Assembly (NCBI GenBank): GCA_002332905.1
Contig: DDAM01000041.1
Span: forward strand, 17,795-42,592
Source of the DNA: Firmicutes bacterium UBA2058
Lineage (GTDB): Bacteria; Bacillota; Clostridia; Tissierellales; Sedimentibacteraceae
Length of the DNA stretch: 24,798 nt
Direction: 5' to 3'
The notes under the pieces are model-generated. The model saw only the letters and a program-made list of their open reading frames with translations. It had not been told where the DNA came from and ran no database searches. The position numbers and the translations under genes were made by a program. Below are positions 1 through 8,522 of this stretch, one piece after another (position 1 is the first letter of the stretch; every line of letters begins with the position of its first letter).

Positions 1-12
1 TGTTATTTTTAG

Positions 13-444
13 TTATATCTGCATGTTATTTATTTTATCTTTTATTAATACTATTGCATCATTAATAAGCTGTTGTAGAGATACATCCTCTACACCTGCA
101 ATGTGTACATTACATTTATGAGAAGGGATAAGTACTTTCAATGCATCACTGTCACAAATAGCCTCAGCCATTTTAGGGGTTAATTCTCCGAGTAGTGAAT
201 TAGGCATTATAATAGCAAGTACTCCAACAATTATAGGAACCTTATATGCATTATGTACAATAGCATTTTCACCAGTTGCACCATCTGTAGCACCTGCTTT
301 TAACATTTGTGTAGTTGCAACACTATTGGTTCCAAGTGCTAATATACTTAATTCAGGAATTTCTTTTCTTATACTTTCTACAAGTATTTTTCCAATTCCA
401 CCACCCTTGCCATCAATTACAGCTATATCATATATATTTTTCAT
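13..444 (-). CDS. DUF3842 family protein
   Basis: Small soluble protein of 143 residues. The N-terminus (IAVIDGKGGGIGKILVESIR) has a glycine-rich beta-turn-alpha segment like a nucleotide-binding Rossmann start. It is followed by ALGTNSVATTQMLKAGATDG and a LLGELTPKMAEAI segment, the pattern I associate with the DUF3842 family of Clostridia. No biochemical function is established for that family to my knowledge. There are no membrane segments or signal peptide. The start is supported by a GGAG-type ribosome binding site just upstream on the minus strand (about 453-458). It is transcribed divergently from the SulP transporter gene, with both promoters in the shared 165-bp gap. What lies downstream on the minus strand is outside the window. 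Family assignment is from recalled sequence pattern; function is unknown. Confidence 0.8.
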   Translation of the reverse strand: MKNIYDIAVIDGKGGGIGKILVESIRKEIPELSILALGTNSVATTQMLKAGATDGATGENAIVHNAYKVPIIVGVLAIIMPNSLLGELTPKMAEAICDSDALKVLIPSHKCNVHIAGVEDVSLQQLINDAIVLIKDKINNMQI

Positions 445-490
445 TTGATTTACTCCTTCACAAATAATTATTAAAATAATTATCTTTATA

Positions 491-519
491 ATTATAACAT
501 ATCTTCTAATAAAAGTTAA
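491..519 (-). promoter_or_regulatory. sigma-A promoter of the DUF3842 gene
   Basis: On the minus strand TTAACT (519-514) is followed after exactly 17 bases by TATAAT (496-491). It lies about 45 bases upstream of the DUF3842 start codon and is back to back with the promoter of the SulP gene. Confidence 0.6.
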
Positions 520-535
520 TAAATTCTTATTTAGC

Positions 536-564
536 TTGACAGTAAAAATTAAGGGGTGTACAAT
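536..564 (+). promoter_or_regulatory. sigma-A promoter of the SulP gene
   Basis: TTGACA (536-541), a 17-base spacer and TACAAT (559-564) form a near-consensus vegetative promoter. It is followed by an AGGAG ribosome binding site at 596-600, nine bases before the ATG at 610. Confidence 0.8.
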
Positions 565-609
565 TTATGTGATTATCGTGCAATAAAATACATATAGGAG
601 TTATATACA

Positions 610-2265
610 ATGCATATGCTCAAAAACTACATAACATTATTAAAAACAGAATTTAGAGGATATAACAAAAAAAGTCTTAGTAAGGATATAATCGCAGGTA
701 TTACTGTGTCTGCTGTATCTTTGCCACTTGCACTTGCTTTTGCAATTAGCTCGGGGGCAGATGCTGCTTCAGGATTAATAACTGCAATACTTGCTGGACT
801 TATAATTGGTACCTTGTCAGGTGCTTCATTTCAAATTTCAGGGCCTACTGGAACAATGACAGCAATAACACTTTTGCTTGTTGCTAATCATGGTCCACAG
901 GGAATCTTTATAGCAGGCTTTATAGCAGGTGTTGTCTTATTATTAGCTGGTATATTTAAGCTTGGTGGATTGGTGTCATATATACCATTACCAGTTGTTA
1001 CAGGGTTTACATCTGGTATCGCAATAATCATATTTTCAGGTCAAATCGACAATATATCAGGTTTGACTTCATCAGGAATCAATGTAATTTCAAAAGTAAT
1101 TAGCTATTTTACAACACAACAAAGCATTAATATTGTTCCTCTTATTTTAGGATTAGCGGTTATATTATTAATGATTTTATACCCTAAAAAATTGAGAAAA
1201 TATTGCCCAGATCCATTGATGGCAATTATATTAGCAACAGCTGTTAATATGATTCTTAAATTGCCGGTAGGTGTTGTTGGTGAAATACCACGTACTATTT
1301 TCTTATCTAATAGACTTGATGTATCTTCGATTGATATGTCACATATATCAACCTTTGTAACTTCTGGTATAAGTATCGCTGCCTTAATTATGATTGAAAC
1401 ATTACTTTGTGGAAGATCAGCTGGTCGTATAAAAAATGAAAAGATTGATTCAAATCAAGAATTAATTGCTCAAGGTATAGGAAATATGGTAATACCATTT
1501 TTCGGTGGCGTTCCAGCTACTGCTGCGTTAGCCCGTTCCAGTGTTTCAATAAAAGCTGGAGGACAAACTCGTTTAGCCAATATAATTCATGCACTTGTAT
1601 TGCTATTATCAATGTTTTTGCTAGGGTCAATAATGTCTCAGATTCCGCTTGCTGCACTTTCTGGTGTACTAATGGTCACAGCAATTAGAATGAATGACTG
1701 GGATGTTATAAAGGACATATTTAATAAAAAAATAAAAACAGCTATATTTCAATACCTAATAACTATGATAGTTACTGTTGCATTTGATTTAACTACAGCA
1801 ATATTAGCGGGTATAGTATTCTCTGTATTAATGTTTATGGTAAAAATATCAGATATGCAAATTAGCATAGCTGATGTTGATAAAAATAAACTTTCAGATA
1901 AGACTAAGCATTGTGATAAATATAATAAAACGGGTGTAATTTATATTACAGGACCGTTGTTCTTTGGAACAGCTAATACCTTAGAGGATAAATTACCAGC
2001 TAAAACTTCAAAAGATATTTTAATTTTTTCTATGAGAGGTGTCACAATGGCTGACGTTTCAGGTGTGCAGGCATTAATCGAACTATGTGAAAAGCTACAT
2101 AGTGATGATAAGAAAGTATATTTTTCATGCGTACAGCCTAATGTTTTGCAAATGTTTGAACGTTGTGGTATGAAAGAAAAGGTTGGTGAGGATGCTTTCT
2201 TTTGGAGTACAGATAAAGCTCTAGATTATATAAGAGAGTGTAATTGCTTTGCGTTAAATAGGTAG
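610..2265 (+). CDS. SulP family anion transporter with C-terminal STAS domain
   Basis: A 551-residue integral membrane protein of the SulP (SLC26-related) family, the usual length for bacterial members. The N-terminal signature is clear: DIIAGITVSAVSLPLALAFA, then a QISGPTGTMTAITLLL stretch that forms the transport-domain core, and a run of about a dozen hydrophobic segments up to roughly residue 415. The last 110 residues form a cytoplasmic STAS domain ending in the MADVSGVQALIELCEKL region. SulP proteins move sulfate, bicarbonate or other inorganic or carboxylic anions; nothing here fixes the substrate. There is no neighbouring carbonic anhydrase or sulfate-assimilation gene. The gene has its own sigma-A promoter and an AGGAG site at 596-600. 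An alternative ATG two codons downstream is possible. Confidence 0.93.
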   Translation: MHMLKNYITLLKTEFRGYNKKSLSKDIIAGITVSAVSLPLALAFAISSGADAASGLITAILAGLIIGTLSGASFQISGPTGTMTAITLLLVANHGPQGIFIAGFIAGVVLLLAGIFKLGGLVSYIPLPVVTGFTSGIAIIIFSGQIDNISGLTSSGINVISKVISYFTTQQSINIVPLILGLAVILLMILYPKKLRKYCPDPLMAIILATAVNMILKLPVGVVGEIPRTIFLSNRLDVSSIDMSHISTFVTSGISIAALIMIETLLCGRSAGRIKNEKIDSNQELIAQGIGNMVIPFFGGVPATAALARSSVSIKAGGQTRLANIIHALVLLLSMFLLGSIMSQIPLAALSGVLMVTAIRMNDWDVIKDIFNKKIKTAIFQYLITMIVTVAFDLTTAILAGIVFSVLMFMVKISDMQISIADVDKNKLSDKTKHCDKYNKTGVIYITGPLFFGTANTLEDKLPAKTSKDILIFSMRGVTMADVSGVQALIELCEKLHSDDKKVYFSCVQPNVLQMFERCGMKEKVGEDAFFWSTDKALDYIRECNCFALNR

Positions 2266-2276
2266 TTTTTTTTGTC

Positions 2277-2305
2277 TTGTTTTAATGCAGCTTATAATAT
2301 ATAAT
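2277..2305 (+). promoter_or_regulatory. Candidate promoter of the ECF S-component gene
   Basis: TTGTTT (2277-2282), a 17-base spacer and TATAAT (2300-2305). It would give a leader of about 105 bases before the ATG at 2417. A second TATAAT overlaps at 2293-2298. Confidence 0.45.
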
Positions 2306-2326
2306 GAAACTGATATTGAAACAATA

Positions 2327-2354
2327 TTATTATATTATTGAAATAATATAATAA
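2327..2354 (+). repeat. AT-only inverted repeat in the leader of the ECF S component
   Basis: A perfect 13-bp inverted repeat with a two-base centre (arms 2327-2339 and 2342-2354), entirely A/T in the arms. It is inside the predicted leader RNA of the S-component gene. I could not match the leader to a known riboswitch consensus. Confidence 0.6.
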
Positions 2355-2416
2355 AATAGCTACGAAAGTTATTTTGTATCTGAAGATGCTTATTTGAAAT
2401 TTTCGGAGGAAATTAG

Positions 2417-2947
2417 ATGCAAAGTAAAAGTAATTTAAAATATTTAATTTTGACAGCTATGTTTATAGCAGTAGGAGTAATTTTACCACAAGCATTTCAT
2501 TTATTTGGAGGTACGGGACCAGTGTTTTTACCTATGCATATTCCAGTTTTATTATGTGGATTTATTGTAGGTTGGAAATATGGTATGATTTGTGGAATTA
2601 TAACACCATTACTATCTAGTTTATTTACAGGAATGCCGGTAATGTTTCCAATTGGAATTGGAATGGTATTCGAGTTAGCTACATATGGATTACTATGCGG
2701 ACTACTTTATAAGAGCTTAAATAAAAATGTATATGTATCTTTGATTGGTGCAATGCTTGGTGGAAGAGTTGTATCTGGCATTGTCAACGCAATAGTTATG
2801 GGAGTGGCAAGTAAGCCATACGGTCTAAGTATTTTTCTAACAAATGCGTTTGTTAAAGCAATACCTGGAATTATTATTCAAATTGTTTTAATTCCATTGT
2901 TAATTATAGCTTTAGAAAAAGCTGGTCAATTAGAAAAAGTTAAATAA
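2417..2947 (+). CDS. ECF-type transporter substrate-binding (S) component
   Basis: A 176-residue, very hydrophobic protein with five or six membrane segments, typical in size for the S subunit of an energy-coupling-factor vitamin importer. The stretch GGTGPVFLPMHIPVLLCGFI, followed by GWKYG, TPLLSSLFTGMP and FELATYGLLCGLLY, matches the PF12822-like S-component family common in Clostridia. S components capture a vitamin or precursor and dock on a shared EcfT/EcfA/EcfA' energizing module. No such module is encoded in this window, so it probably uses one encoded elsewhere. The substrate cannot be read from the sequence. A CGGAGG ribosome binding site lies about 7 bases before the ATG, and a terminator follows. 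Confidence 0.85.
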   Translation: MQSKSNLKYLILTAMFIAVGVILPQAFHLFGGTGPVFLPMHIPVLLCGFIVGWKYGMICGIITPLLSSLFTGMPVMFPIGIGMVFELATYGLLCGLLYKSLNKNVYVSLIGAMLGGRVVSGIVNAIVMGVASKPYGLSIFLTNAFVKAIPGIIIQIVLIPLLIIALEKAGQLEKVK

Positions 2948-2949
2948 CA

Positions 2950-2975
2950 AATAATATTTTATTGCAAATATTATT
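2950..2975 (+). repeat. AT-rich inverted repeat after the S component
   Basis: Perfect 10-bp inverted repeat with a six-base loop (arms 2950-2959 and 2966-2975), directly upstream of the GC-richer terminator. Confidence 0.5.
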
Positions 2976-2977
2976 AG

Positions 2978-3005
2978 AAACTGTGTCCGAAGGCACAGTT
3001 TTTTT
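2978..3005 (+). terminator. Intrinsic terminator after the S component
   Basis: AAACTGTG (2978-2985) pairs with CACAGTTT (2994-3001) around a short loop and runs into a T-tract to 3005. Confidence 0.8.
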
Positions 3006-3033
3006 ACATTAAACATATATTTTATGGTATAAT
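3004..3033 (+). promoter_or_regulatory. Candidate promoter of the YgiQ gene
   Basis: TTACAT (3004-3009), an 18-base spacer and TATAAT (3028-3033) lie directly after the previous terminator. The leader would include the two hairpin elements at 3054-3122. Confidence 0.45.
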
Positions 3034-3053
3034 ATGCGTAGCATATTTAAAAT

Positions 3054-3122
3054 GTCTCAACGTAGTTGAGACTATGATATAATGCATAGACTCAAAATGT
3101 CTCGACATAGTCGGGATTATGG
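3054..3122 (+). repeat. Two copies of a triloop hairpin element (hairpin plus CTATG)
   Basis: Copy 1: GTCTCAAC (3054-3061), loop GTA, GTTGAGAC (3065-3072), then TATGATATAATG. Copy 2: GTCTCGAC (3099-3106), loop ATA, GTCGGGAT (3110-3117), then TATGGGAGC. In copy 2 both departures from perfect complementarity still allow G-U pairs in RNA. Related hairpins followed by CTATG(G/A) occur at 8447-8496, 8523-8604, 13187-13209 and, inverted, 15962-16004. Confidence 0.7.
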
Positions 3123-3155
3123 GAGCTTGAGGCTATAAACATTAAGGAGATATAA

Positions 3156-4952
3156 ATGAGCTTTTTACCTATAGATAAAAAAGATTTAAAAAAATATGGT
3201 TGGGATTATTGTGACTTTGTTTTTGTCACTGGAGATGCATATGTTGACCATCCATCCTTTGGTACAGCAATAATTGCTAGAACACTTGAAAGGTTTGGAT
3301 ATAAGGTTGGAATAATTGCACAGCCTGATTGGAACAATATAGAGGAATTTAAACGTTTAGGAAAGCCTAGACTTGGTTTTTTAGTTAATTCAGGCAATAT
3401 AGATTCTATGGTTAATCACTATACATCAATGAAGAAAAAAAGAAGTACTGATGCCTACTCTCCAGGTGGAGTTGCTGGCAAAAGACCTGATAGAGCAGTT
3501 ATTGTTTACTCTAATAAGATTAGAGAGGCATATAAGGATAGTCCTATAATTATCGGTGGAATAGAGGCAAGTTTAAGACGGCTTTCACATTACGATTATT
3601 GGAGCGACAAGGTTAGAAGGTCAATCCTTTTAGATTCATCAGCAGATTTGTTAATTTACGGTATGGGCGAGAAACAAATAATTGAGATAGCTGATAGCTT
3701 AGATTCAGGATTGCCTATTGAGGAAATAACATATGTTAAAGGTACAGTATATAAAACAAAAGATAAAGAAAGAGCATTTGAGCCTGTATTTTTACCTATG
3801 TTTGATGAGGTTGTGGCTTCTAAGGAAAAGTATGCAGAAAGCTTTAGGATTCAACACGAAAATACAGATTCTATAAATGCCAAAACCTTAGTTGAACAGT
3901 ATGATAATTTATATGTTGTACAAAATCCACCTGCCGAAGCATTGTCAACTCAAGAACTTGATGATGTGTATGATATGGATTATGAAATGACTTATCATCC
4001 TATCTATGAGCAGGGTGGAGGAATACCTGCACTAGAAGAAGTTAAGTTTAGTGTTACAAGTGTTAGAGGCTGCTTTGGAGGCTGTTCATTTTGTGCATTA
4101 AATTTTCATCAAGGAAGAACAATTCAGTCCAGAAGCCATGAATCCATCATTCATGAGGTTGAAAAAATGACTAAGGATAAAAATTTTAAGGGTTATGTTC
4201 ATGATGTTGGAGGACCTACTGCTAATTTTAGACTTACATCTTGTGAAAAACAATTAGAGCATGGAGTATGCAAGAATAAACAATGCTTATCGCCGAAAAA
4301 ATGCGGCAATCTAGTCGTTGATCACAGTGATTACGTACAGCTTCTTAGAAAATTAAGAAAAGTACCAAATGTTAAAAAAGTCTTTGTTCGCTCAGGTGTT
4401 AGATATGATTATGCTATATATGATAAAAATGATGAATTCATAAAGGAATTAGCAAAGCATCATGTAAGCGGACAGCTTAGAACTGCTCCAGAACATGTTT
4501 CTAATAACGTACTGGAGCTAATGGGTAAACCATCTATTGAAATATACAATAAATTTGTTGATAAGTTTTATAAGGAAAACGAAAAGCTTGGATTAAAGCA
4601 ATATATAGTTCCATATTTTATTTCAGCACATCCAGGATGTACTTTAAATGATGCAATAAAACTTGCAGAATATATCAGGGATATGGGGCATATGCCTGAG
4701 CAGGTTCAAGATTTTTATCCTACGCCGGGTACATTATCTACTTGTATGTATTATACTGAAATAAATCCTTTAACGGGTAAATCTGTTTATGTTCCTAAAT
4801 CTGTTGAGGATAAGAAAATGCAAAGAGCATTAATGCAATATCGAAAAAGAGAAAATTATGGCTTAGTGCTAAAGGCTTTGCAAAAAGCAAATAGACATGA
4901 CTTAATTGGTTTTGACGAAAAATGTCTAGTAAGACCACCTATGAAGCGGTAA
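3156..4952 (+). CDS. ygiQ: YgiQ family radical SAM protein
   Basis: A 598-residue protein of the YgiQ (UPF0313) radical SAM family. The N-terminal third (FLPIDKKDLKKYGWDYCDFVFVTGDAYVDHPSFG) matches the conserved YgiQ N-domain and includes IIGGIEASLRRLSHYDYWSDKVRRSIL. The radical SAM core follows, with its [4Fe-4S]-binding CX3CX2C motif at Cys306, Cys310 and Cys313 (GCFGGCSFC). The reaction it catalyses is not established in any organism that I can cite. It appears monocistronic: a terminator and putative promoter lie upstream, and AAGGAG at 3143-3148 precedes the ATG. The C-terminus is a basic-rich tail rather than an extra domain. Family assignment is firm; biochemical role unknown. Confidence 0.93.
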   Translation: MSFLPIDKKDLKKYGWDYCDFVFVTGDAYVDHPSFGTAIIARTLERFGYKVGIIAQPDWNNIEEFKRLGKPRLGFLVNSGNIDSMVNHYTSMKKKRSTDAYSPGGVAGKRPDRAVIVYSNKIREAYKDSPIIIGGIEASLRRLSHYDYWSDKVRRSILLDSSADLLIYGMGEKQIIEIADSLDSGLPIEEITYVKGTVYKTKDKERAFEPVFLPMFDEVVASKEKYAESFRIQHENTDSINAKTLVEQYDNLYVVQNPPAEALSTQELDDVYDMDYEMTYHPIYEQGGGIPALEEVKFSVTSVRGCFGGCSFCALNFHQGRTIQSRSHESIIHEVEKMTKDKNFKGYVHDVGGPTANFRLTSCEKQLEHGVCKNKQCLSPKKCGNLVVDHSDYVQLLRKLRKVPNVKKVFVRSGVRYDYAIYDKNDEFIKELAKHHVSGQLRTAPEHVSNNVLELMGKPSIEIYNKFVDKFYKENEKLGLKQYIVPYFISAHPGCTLNDAIKLAEYIRDMGHMPEQVQDFYPTPGTLSTCMYYTEINPLTGKSVYVPKSVEDKKMQRALMQYRKRENYGLVLKALQKANRHDLIGFDEKCLVRPPMKR

Positions 4953-4953
4953 C

Positions 4954-4980
4954 TAATTACTGCTTTTAAAGCAGTAATTA
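4954..4980 (+). terminator. Stem-loop after ygiQ
   Basis: TAATTACTGC (4954-4963) pairs with GCAGTAATTA (4971-4980) across TTTTAAA. No T-tract follows, so it may be a 3'-end-stabilising or weak terminator hairpin. Confidence 0.5.
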
Positions 4981-5048
4981 ATTATTGCAAAATATGTGAA
5001 ATTAAGTTAGTATATTATTAAGAAAAAACTATATAAAGGGTTGGCAAA

Positions 5049-6329
5049 ATGAGAAAAAAAACGAAATATATGATAAGAAGAATTATACTTTTAGTTTTGT
5101 TAATTGTAATATTTACTGGTGCTTTTTTTATAATTAGCAATTTAAATAACAATCAAAAAGAGGATTTGCCTAATGATGATAATATAATTACAAATCCTGA
5201 AGGGGAGACAAAAGATCCTCAAAATGGTAAAGATGATGAAACAAAAAATCAAAATAAACCTGATGATGTAACAAAAAAAGATGATATAAATATTACAATT
5301 TCAGCTGTTGGAGATATAATGTTTCATCCAAGACAAATAAATGGAGCTTATGATACTGCAACAGGTACTTATGATTTTAAACCATATTTTGAGCCTATTA
5401 AATCAATAATAGAATCAGCTGATATTGCTGTAGGCAATTTTGAAGGAACTACCTGTGGCGATGATATATACGAATATCAAGGATATCCACTTTTTAACGC
5501 TCCTGATGAGGTGCTAGATGCAATTAAGTATGCTGGATTTGATGTTTTATCAACGATAAATAATCACTCCTTGGATACTAGAAAAACTGGTGTAATTAGA
5601 ACTATTGAAAAAATGGATGCAAGAGGCTTGGCTCACGTAGGAACTTATGTTGAGAAACCGGAAACTAGAGTAATAATGCAAGATGTTAAGGGCGTAAAGA
5701 TAGCATTTTTAGCATATACAGAAATGTTAAATGGTCTTGATTCAGTTTTATCATCAGAAGATTTAGATGCAATGATTAATAAGCTTGATGAAAGCAAGAT
5801 AAAAGAAGATATCGCATATGCAAAGGGAAATAAAGCTGATTTAATTGTAATGATAGTGCATTGGGGAGATGAGTATATGCAAACTCCAAATGCTAGACAG
5901 AAGGATTGGGCTGATTTTATGTTATCAGAGGGTGTAGATATAATTTTTGGTAGCCACCCACATGTTATACAGGATGCAGAAGATTTAATATATAATGATA
6001 AGCGAGTTTTTGTAGCTTATTCTACAGGAAACTTTATTTCAAATCAGAGAACTGAGGAAGAACTACCGGCTCAAACAGAGGACGGGGTTATACTAACCCT
6101 TAAAATTAAGAAAAGTGGAGAAACTGGTAAAACTACAATAGAGGATATTGAGTACACCCCTACATGGGTTTATAGAGGCAAGCAAGAAGGTAAAACTACA
6201 TTCACATATAGAATACTACCTGTAATGGAGTATATAGAAAGTGGAGATTACTCAGCTGAAGCAAAAGAAAGAATGCGTAGATCCTATAAGGACACCATGT
6301 CTAAGTTAGATAAAGAGTTTAGCGAATAA
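5049..6329 (+). CDS. CapA family protein (membrane-anchored metallophosphatase-like)
   Basis: 426 residues. Residues 1-8 are basic, 9-30 form one membrane anchor (IILLVLLIVIFTGAFFIISN), and 31-78 are a low-complexity linker rich in Asn, Asp, Lys and Glu. From about residue 80 there is a PGA_cap/CapA domain: ISAVGDIMFHPRQ, VGNFEGT, STINNHSLD, MIVHWGDEY, DIIFGSHPHVIQ and YSTGNFISNQ. These are the metal-binding blocks of the calcineurin-like CapA fold, and the domain should face outside the cell. CapA proteins are linked to poly-gamma-glutamate capsule synthesis, but no capB or capC is present, so a cell-envelope role is only inferred. It lies 20 bp upstream of cdaA and may be cotranscribed with it. 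The ribosome binding site is weak (AAGGG, 5036-5040). Confidence 0.88.
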   Translation: MRKKTKYMIRRIILLVLLIVIFTGAFFIISNLNNNQKEDLPNDDNIITNPEGETKDPQNGKDDETKNQNKPDDVTKKDDINITISAVGDIMFHPRQINGAYDTATGTYDFKPYFEPIKSIIESADIAVGNFEGTTCGDDIYEYQGYPLFNAPDEVLDAIKYAGFDVLSTINNHSLDTRKTGVIRTIEKMDARGLAHVGTYVEKPETRVIMQDVKGVKIAFLAYTEMLNGLDSVLSSEDLDAMINKLDESKIKEDIAYAKGNKADLIVMIVHWGDEYMQTPNARQKDWADFMLSEGVDIIFGSHPHVIQDAEDLIYNDKRVFVAYSTGNFISNQRTEEELPAQTEDGVILTLKIKKSGETGKTTIEDIEYTPTWVYRGKQEGKTTFTYRILPVMEYIESGDYSAEAKERMRRSYKDTMSKLDKEFSE

Positions 6330-6349
6330 AATAAAACAGGAGATTCGAG

Positions 6350-7180
6350 ATGGAACAAATAAAATTGATTTTTACAAATATTTCCATTTTTAATATTATA
6401 GATATTGTAATAGTTTATTTTCTATTATATAAGGGATACATGCTAATTAAAAACATGCGTGCAAAGCAGCTTGTAAAGGGTATTGTTTTAATTCTTGTAA
6501 TAACACAGTTATCTGGATTGTTTGAACTATTTACATTAAGCTGGATATTAAATAGCACGTTACAGGCAGGTTTTATTGCGCTGGTAATATTATTCCAGCC
6601 TGAATTAAGAAGAGCGCTCGAATATATTGGAAGAACGTCAATGTTTTCTTTATCATCATTAGATAAGGATGTTGCTTCATCTCAAAAGGTTATAAAAGAA
6701 ATCTCCACTGCTACATCATCACTTTCAAGACAAAAGATAGGTGCTTTGATGATTTTTGAAATAAAAACAGGACTTAATGAAATTATTGATACTGGAGTTA
6801 CAATAAACTCAGAAATATCAAGTGGATTGTTAATTAATATTTTCATACCAAATACTCCTTTGCATGATGGTGCAGTCATTATAAGAGATTATAGGATAGC
6901 AGCAGCAGGTTGTTTTTTACCATTAACAGATAATAACCAACTTAGTAAAGACATTGGAACAAGACATAGGGCTGCTTTAGGCATGACTGAAAAATCTGAT
7001 GCTATTGCTGTAATTGTTTCTGAGGAAACTGGATATATTTCGTATGCTATCGACGGTAAATTATATAGAAACATTCAAATAGAAGAATTGGAAAGAGTAT
7101 TGGCTAAGATATATTTAGACGATGACAAGCCAAAAATATTTGAAAAATGGAGAAGTATCTATGAAAATAAAAAACGATAA
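6350..7180 (+). CDS. cdaA: Diadenylate cyclase CdaA
   Basis: 276 residues. Three membrane segments occupy about residues 10-85, followed by a DAC (DisA_N) domain. The two catalytic motifs are intact: DGA at 173-175 (PLHDGAVII) and RHR within GTRHRAA at 203-209. It condenses two ATP molecules to cyclic di-AMP, a second messenger controlling potassium and osmolyte homeostasis and cell-wall integrity. An AGGAG site at 6339-6343 precedes the ATG. The next gene, cdaR, starts inside the 3' end of cdaA, giving the usual cdaA-cdaR pair. The customary third gene, glmM, is missing, and a capA-like gene stands in front. Confidence 0.96.
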   Translation: MEQIKLIFTNISIFNIIDIVIVYFLLYKGYMLIKNMRAKQLVKGIVLILVITQLSGLFELFTLSWILNSTLQAGFIALVILFQPELRRALEYIGRTSMFSLSSLDKDVASSQKVIKEISTATSSLSRQKIGALMIFEIKTGLNEIIDTGVTINSEISSGLLINIFIPNTPLHDGAVIIRDYRIAAAGCFLPLTDNNQLSKDIGTRHRAALGMTEKSDAIAVIVSEETGYISYAIDGKLYRNIQIEELERVLAKIYLDDDKPKIFEKWRSIYENKKR

Positions 7181-8399
7181 AATAATTATTCAGGTTATTT
7201 GTGCATTAGTTGCAGTTGTACTATGGGTTTTAGTAATGATTGATAAAAATCCTATGGGAGAAAAGCCATTTTATAAAATACCTGTAACTATTAAAAATAT
7301 AGAAGCGCTTACTAAGGGCAGTACATCATATATGCTGATGGAAAATAAAGATAGCTTTACAGTCAATGTAAAGGTTAAAGGACTATATAATGACCTATTA
7401 AAGCTTCAAGCTAAGGATATTAAGGCTACAGCTGAGATAACTGATTTTAAAGAAGGTTTGAATTCTTTAGTTGTTGAAGTAGAGGTTCCTAATAATGATA
7501 TGAAAGTTGACTTAATAACTCCAAAAAACATTACATGTACAATTGATAAAATTGTGTCTGTTTCTGTAGATGTTCTAGTACAATACCAAGGTGTTCAGGC
7601 ATCAGGATTTTATTTGGAGTATGGTGCTTCAAACCCTGATTCAGTTATTGTAAAGGGTCCTAGAAGTATAGTAAACTCAGTAAGTAGTGCAGTAGCTGTT
7701 GTTAATGTAGAAGGAATGCAGGAAAATGTTATTCAGAATAAGCCAGTTGTACTATATGACAATACAAATAAAGAGATAGATACGAAATTTTTGACAATAT
7801 CACCAAGCTCTGTAGAAGCCAGCTATGAGATTTTACCGACAAAAACAGTTCCTGTTAAACCTGTATTTACAGGAGAGCCAGCAGAGGGATATAAATTAAC
7901 TGACCTTGCTATTGATATGAAAAGCGTTGAAATTGCAGCTCCTAAGGAGATTTTAGATACTATAGTTGAATTAGAAACTGAGCCAATAGATATAACAGAT
8001 ACTGATTTAAATGTTATGTCTGAGAAGAAAATTGTTACTGGTAAGAATGTGAAAATTGTAGGAAAGACTAATAAAGCTAATGTAACTGCAACAATTGAAA
8101 AAATTGTTGAAAAAGAGTTTATTTTTGACTTTAGTGATATAGAGTTTGCCAATAAAGGTGATGATTATACCATTACACCTATAGAAGAAGATCAAAAGGT
8201 TACAGTTACAATAAAAGCTACCTCTACTATTATGAATAAAATAAATAAAGAAAATTTAAAACTTGTTGTTGATTTGATGGACTCTGTAGAGGGTTTAAAC
8301 GAGATTTTATTAAACATTACAACAGATTCGGAGATAGAAAGCCTAACTAGCGACACTGAATATATTAAATTCAATTTGGAAAAATCTAAAGTTGAATAG
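7161..8399 (+). CDS. cdaR: YbbR domain protein CdaR, regulator of CdaA
   Basis: I place the start at ATG 7161, not at the longer in-frame ATG 7122, because GGAG at 7149-7152 stands at the proper distance and the longer version would overlap cdaA by 59 bases. The 412-residue product has a short cytoplasmic N-terminus, one membrane helix (IIIQVICALVAVVLWVLVMI) and then a chain of extracytoplasmic YbbR-type beta repeats, with recurring DVLVQYQG, VIVKGPRSIVNSV, PVKPVFTGEPAEGY and VEIAAPKEILDTI segments. CdaR proteins bind CdaA and modulate its cyclase activity. The 20-bp overlap with cdaA suggests translational coupling. No glmM follows; a structured gap and the sigma-54 activator come next. Confidence 0.92.
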   Translation: MKIKNDKIIIQVICALVAVVLWVLVMIDKNPMGEKPFYKIPVTIKNIEALTKGSTSYMLMENKDSFTVNVKVKGLYNDLLKLQAKDIKATAEITDFKEGLNSLVVEVEVPNNDMKVDLITPKNITCTIDKIVSVSVDVLVQYQGVQASGFYLEYGASNPDSVIVKGPRSIVNSVSSAVAVVNVEGMQENVIQNKPVVLYDNTNKEIDTKFLTISPSSVEASYEILPTKTVPVKPVFTGEPAEGYKLTDLAIDMKSVEIAAPKEILDTIVELETEPIDITDTDLNVMSEKKIVTGKNVKIVGKTNKANVTATIEKIVEKEFIFDFSDIEFANKGDDYTITPIEEDQKVTVTIKATSTIMNKINKENLKLVVDLMDSVEGLNEILLNITTDSEIESLTSDTEYIKFNLEKSKVE

Positions 8400-8446
8400 A
8401 AAAATAAATACGATTTTGCAATTAAATTAAGAATTGAGATGCTGTT

Positions 8447-8496
8447 AGTGTGAAAAAAACACTTCACACTATGGAAAAATCAAAAAACGATTTTTC
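8447..8496 (+). repeat. Two-hairpin repeat element upstream of the sigma-54 activator
   Basis: Hairpin 1 is AGTGTGAA (8447-8454) with TTCACACT (8463-8470) around the loop AAAAACAC. CTATGG follows (8469-8474). Hairpin 2 is GAAAAATC (8474-8481) with GATTTTTC (8489-8496). The same order, hairpin-CTATGG-hairpin with related arms, is found on the minus strand at 16004-15962. It lies just after cdaR and could also help end that transcript. Confidence 0.65.
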
Positions 8497-8522
8497 ATTT
8501 CTATTTATGATGCCACTACAAT

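Noticed and set aside
5042..5060. TTGGCA near capA as a second sigma-54 promoter
   Set aside because: The -12 GC element is absent at the required 10-base spacing, and the motif overlaps the start codon.
7122..7160. Upstream ATG for cdaR at 7122
   Set aside because: It lies deep inside cdaA with no suitable ribosome binding site; ATG 7161 has GGAG at the right distance and gives the normal N-terminus.
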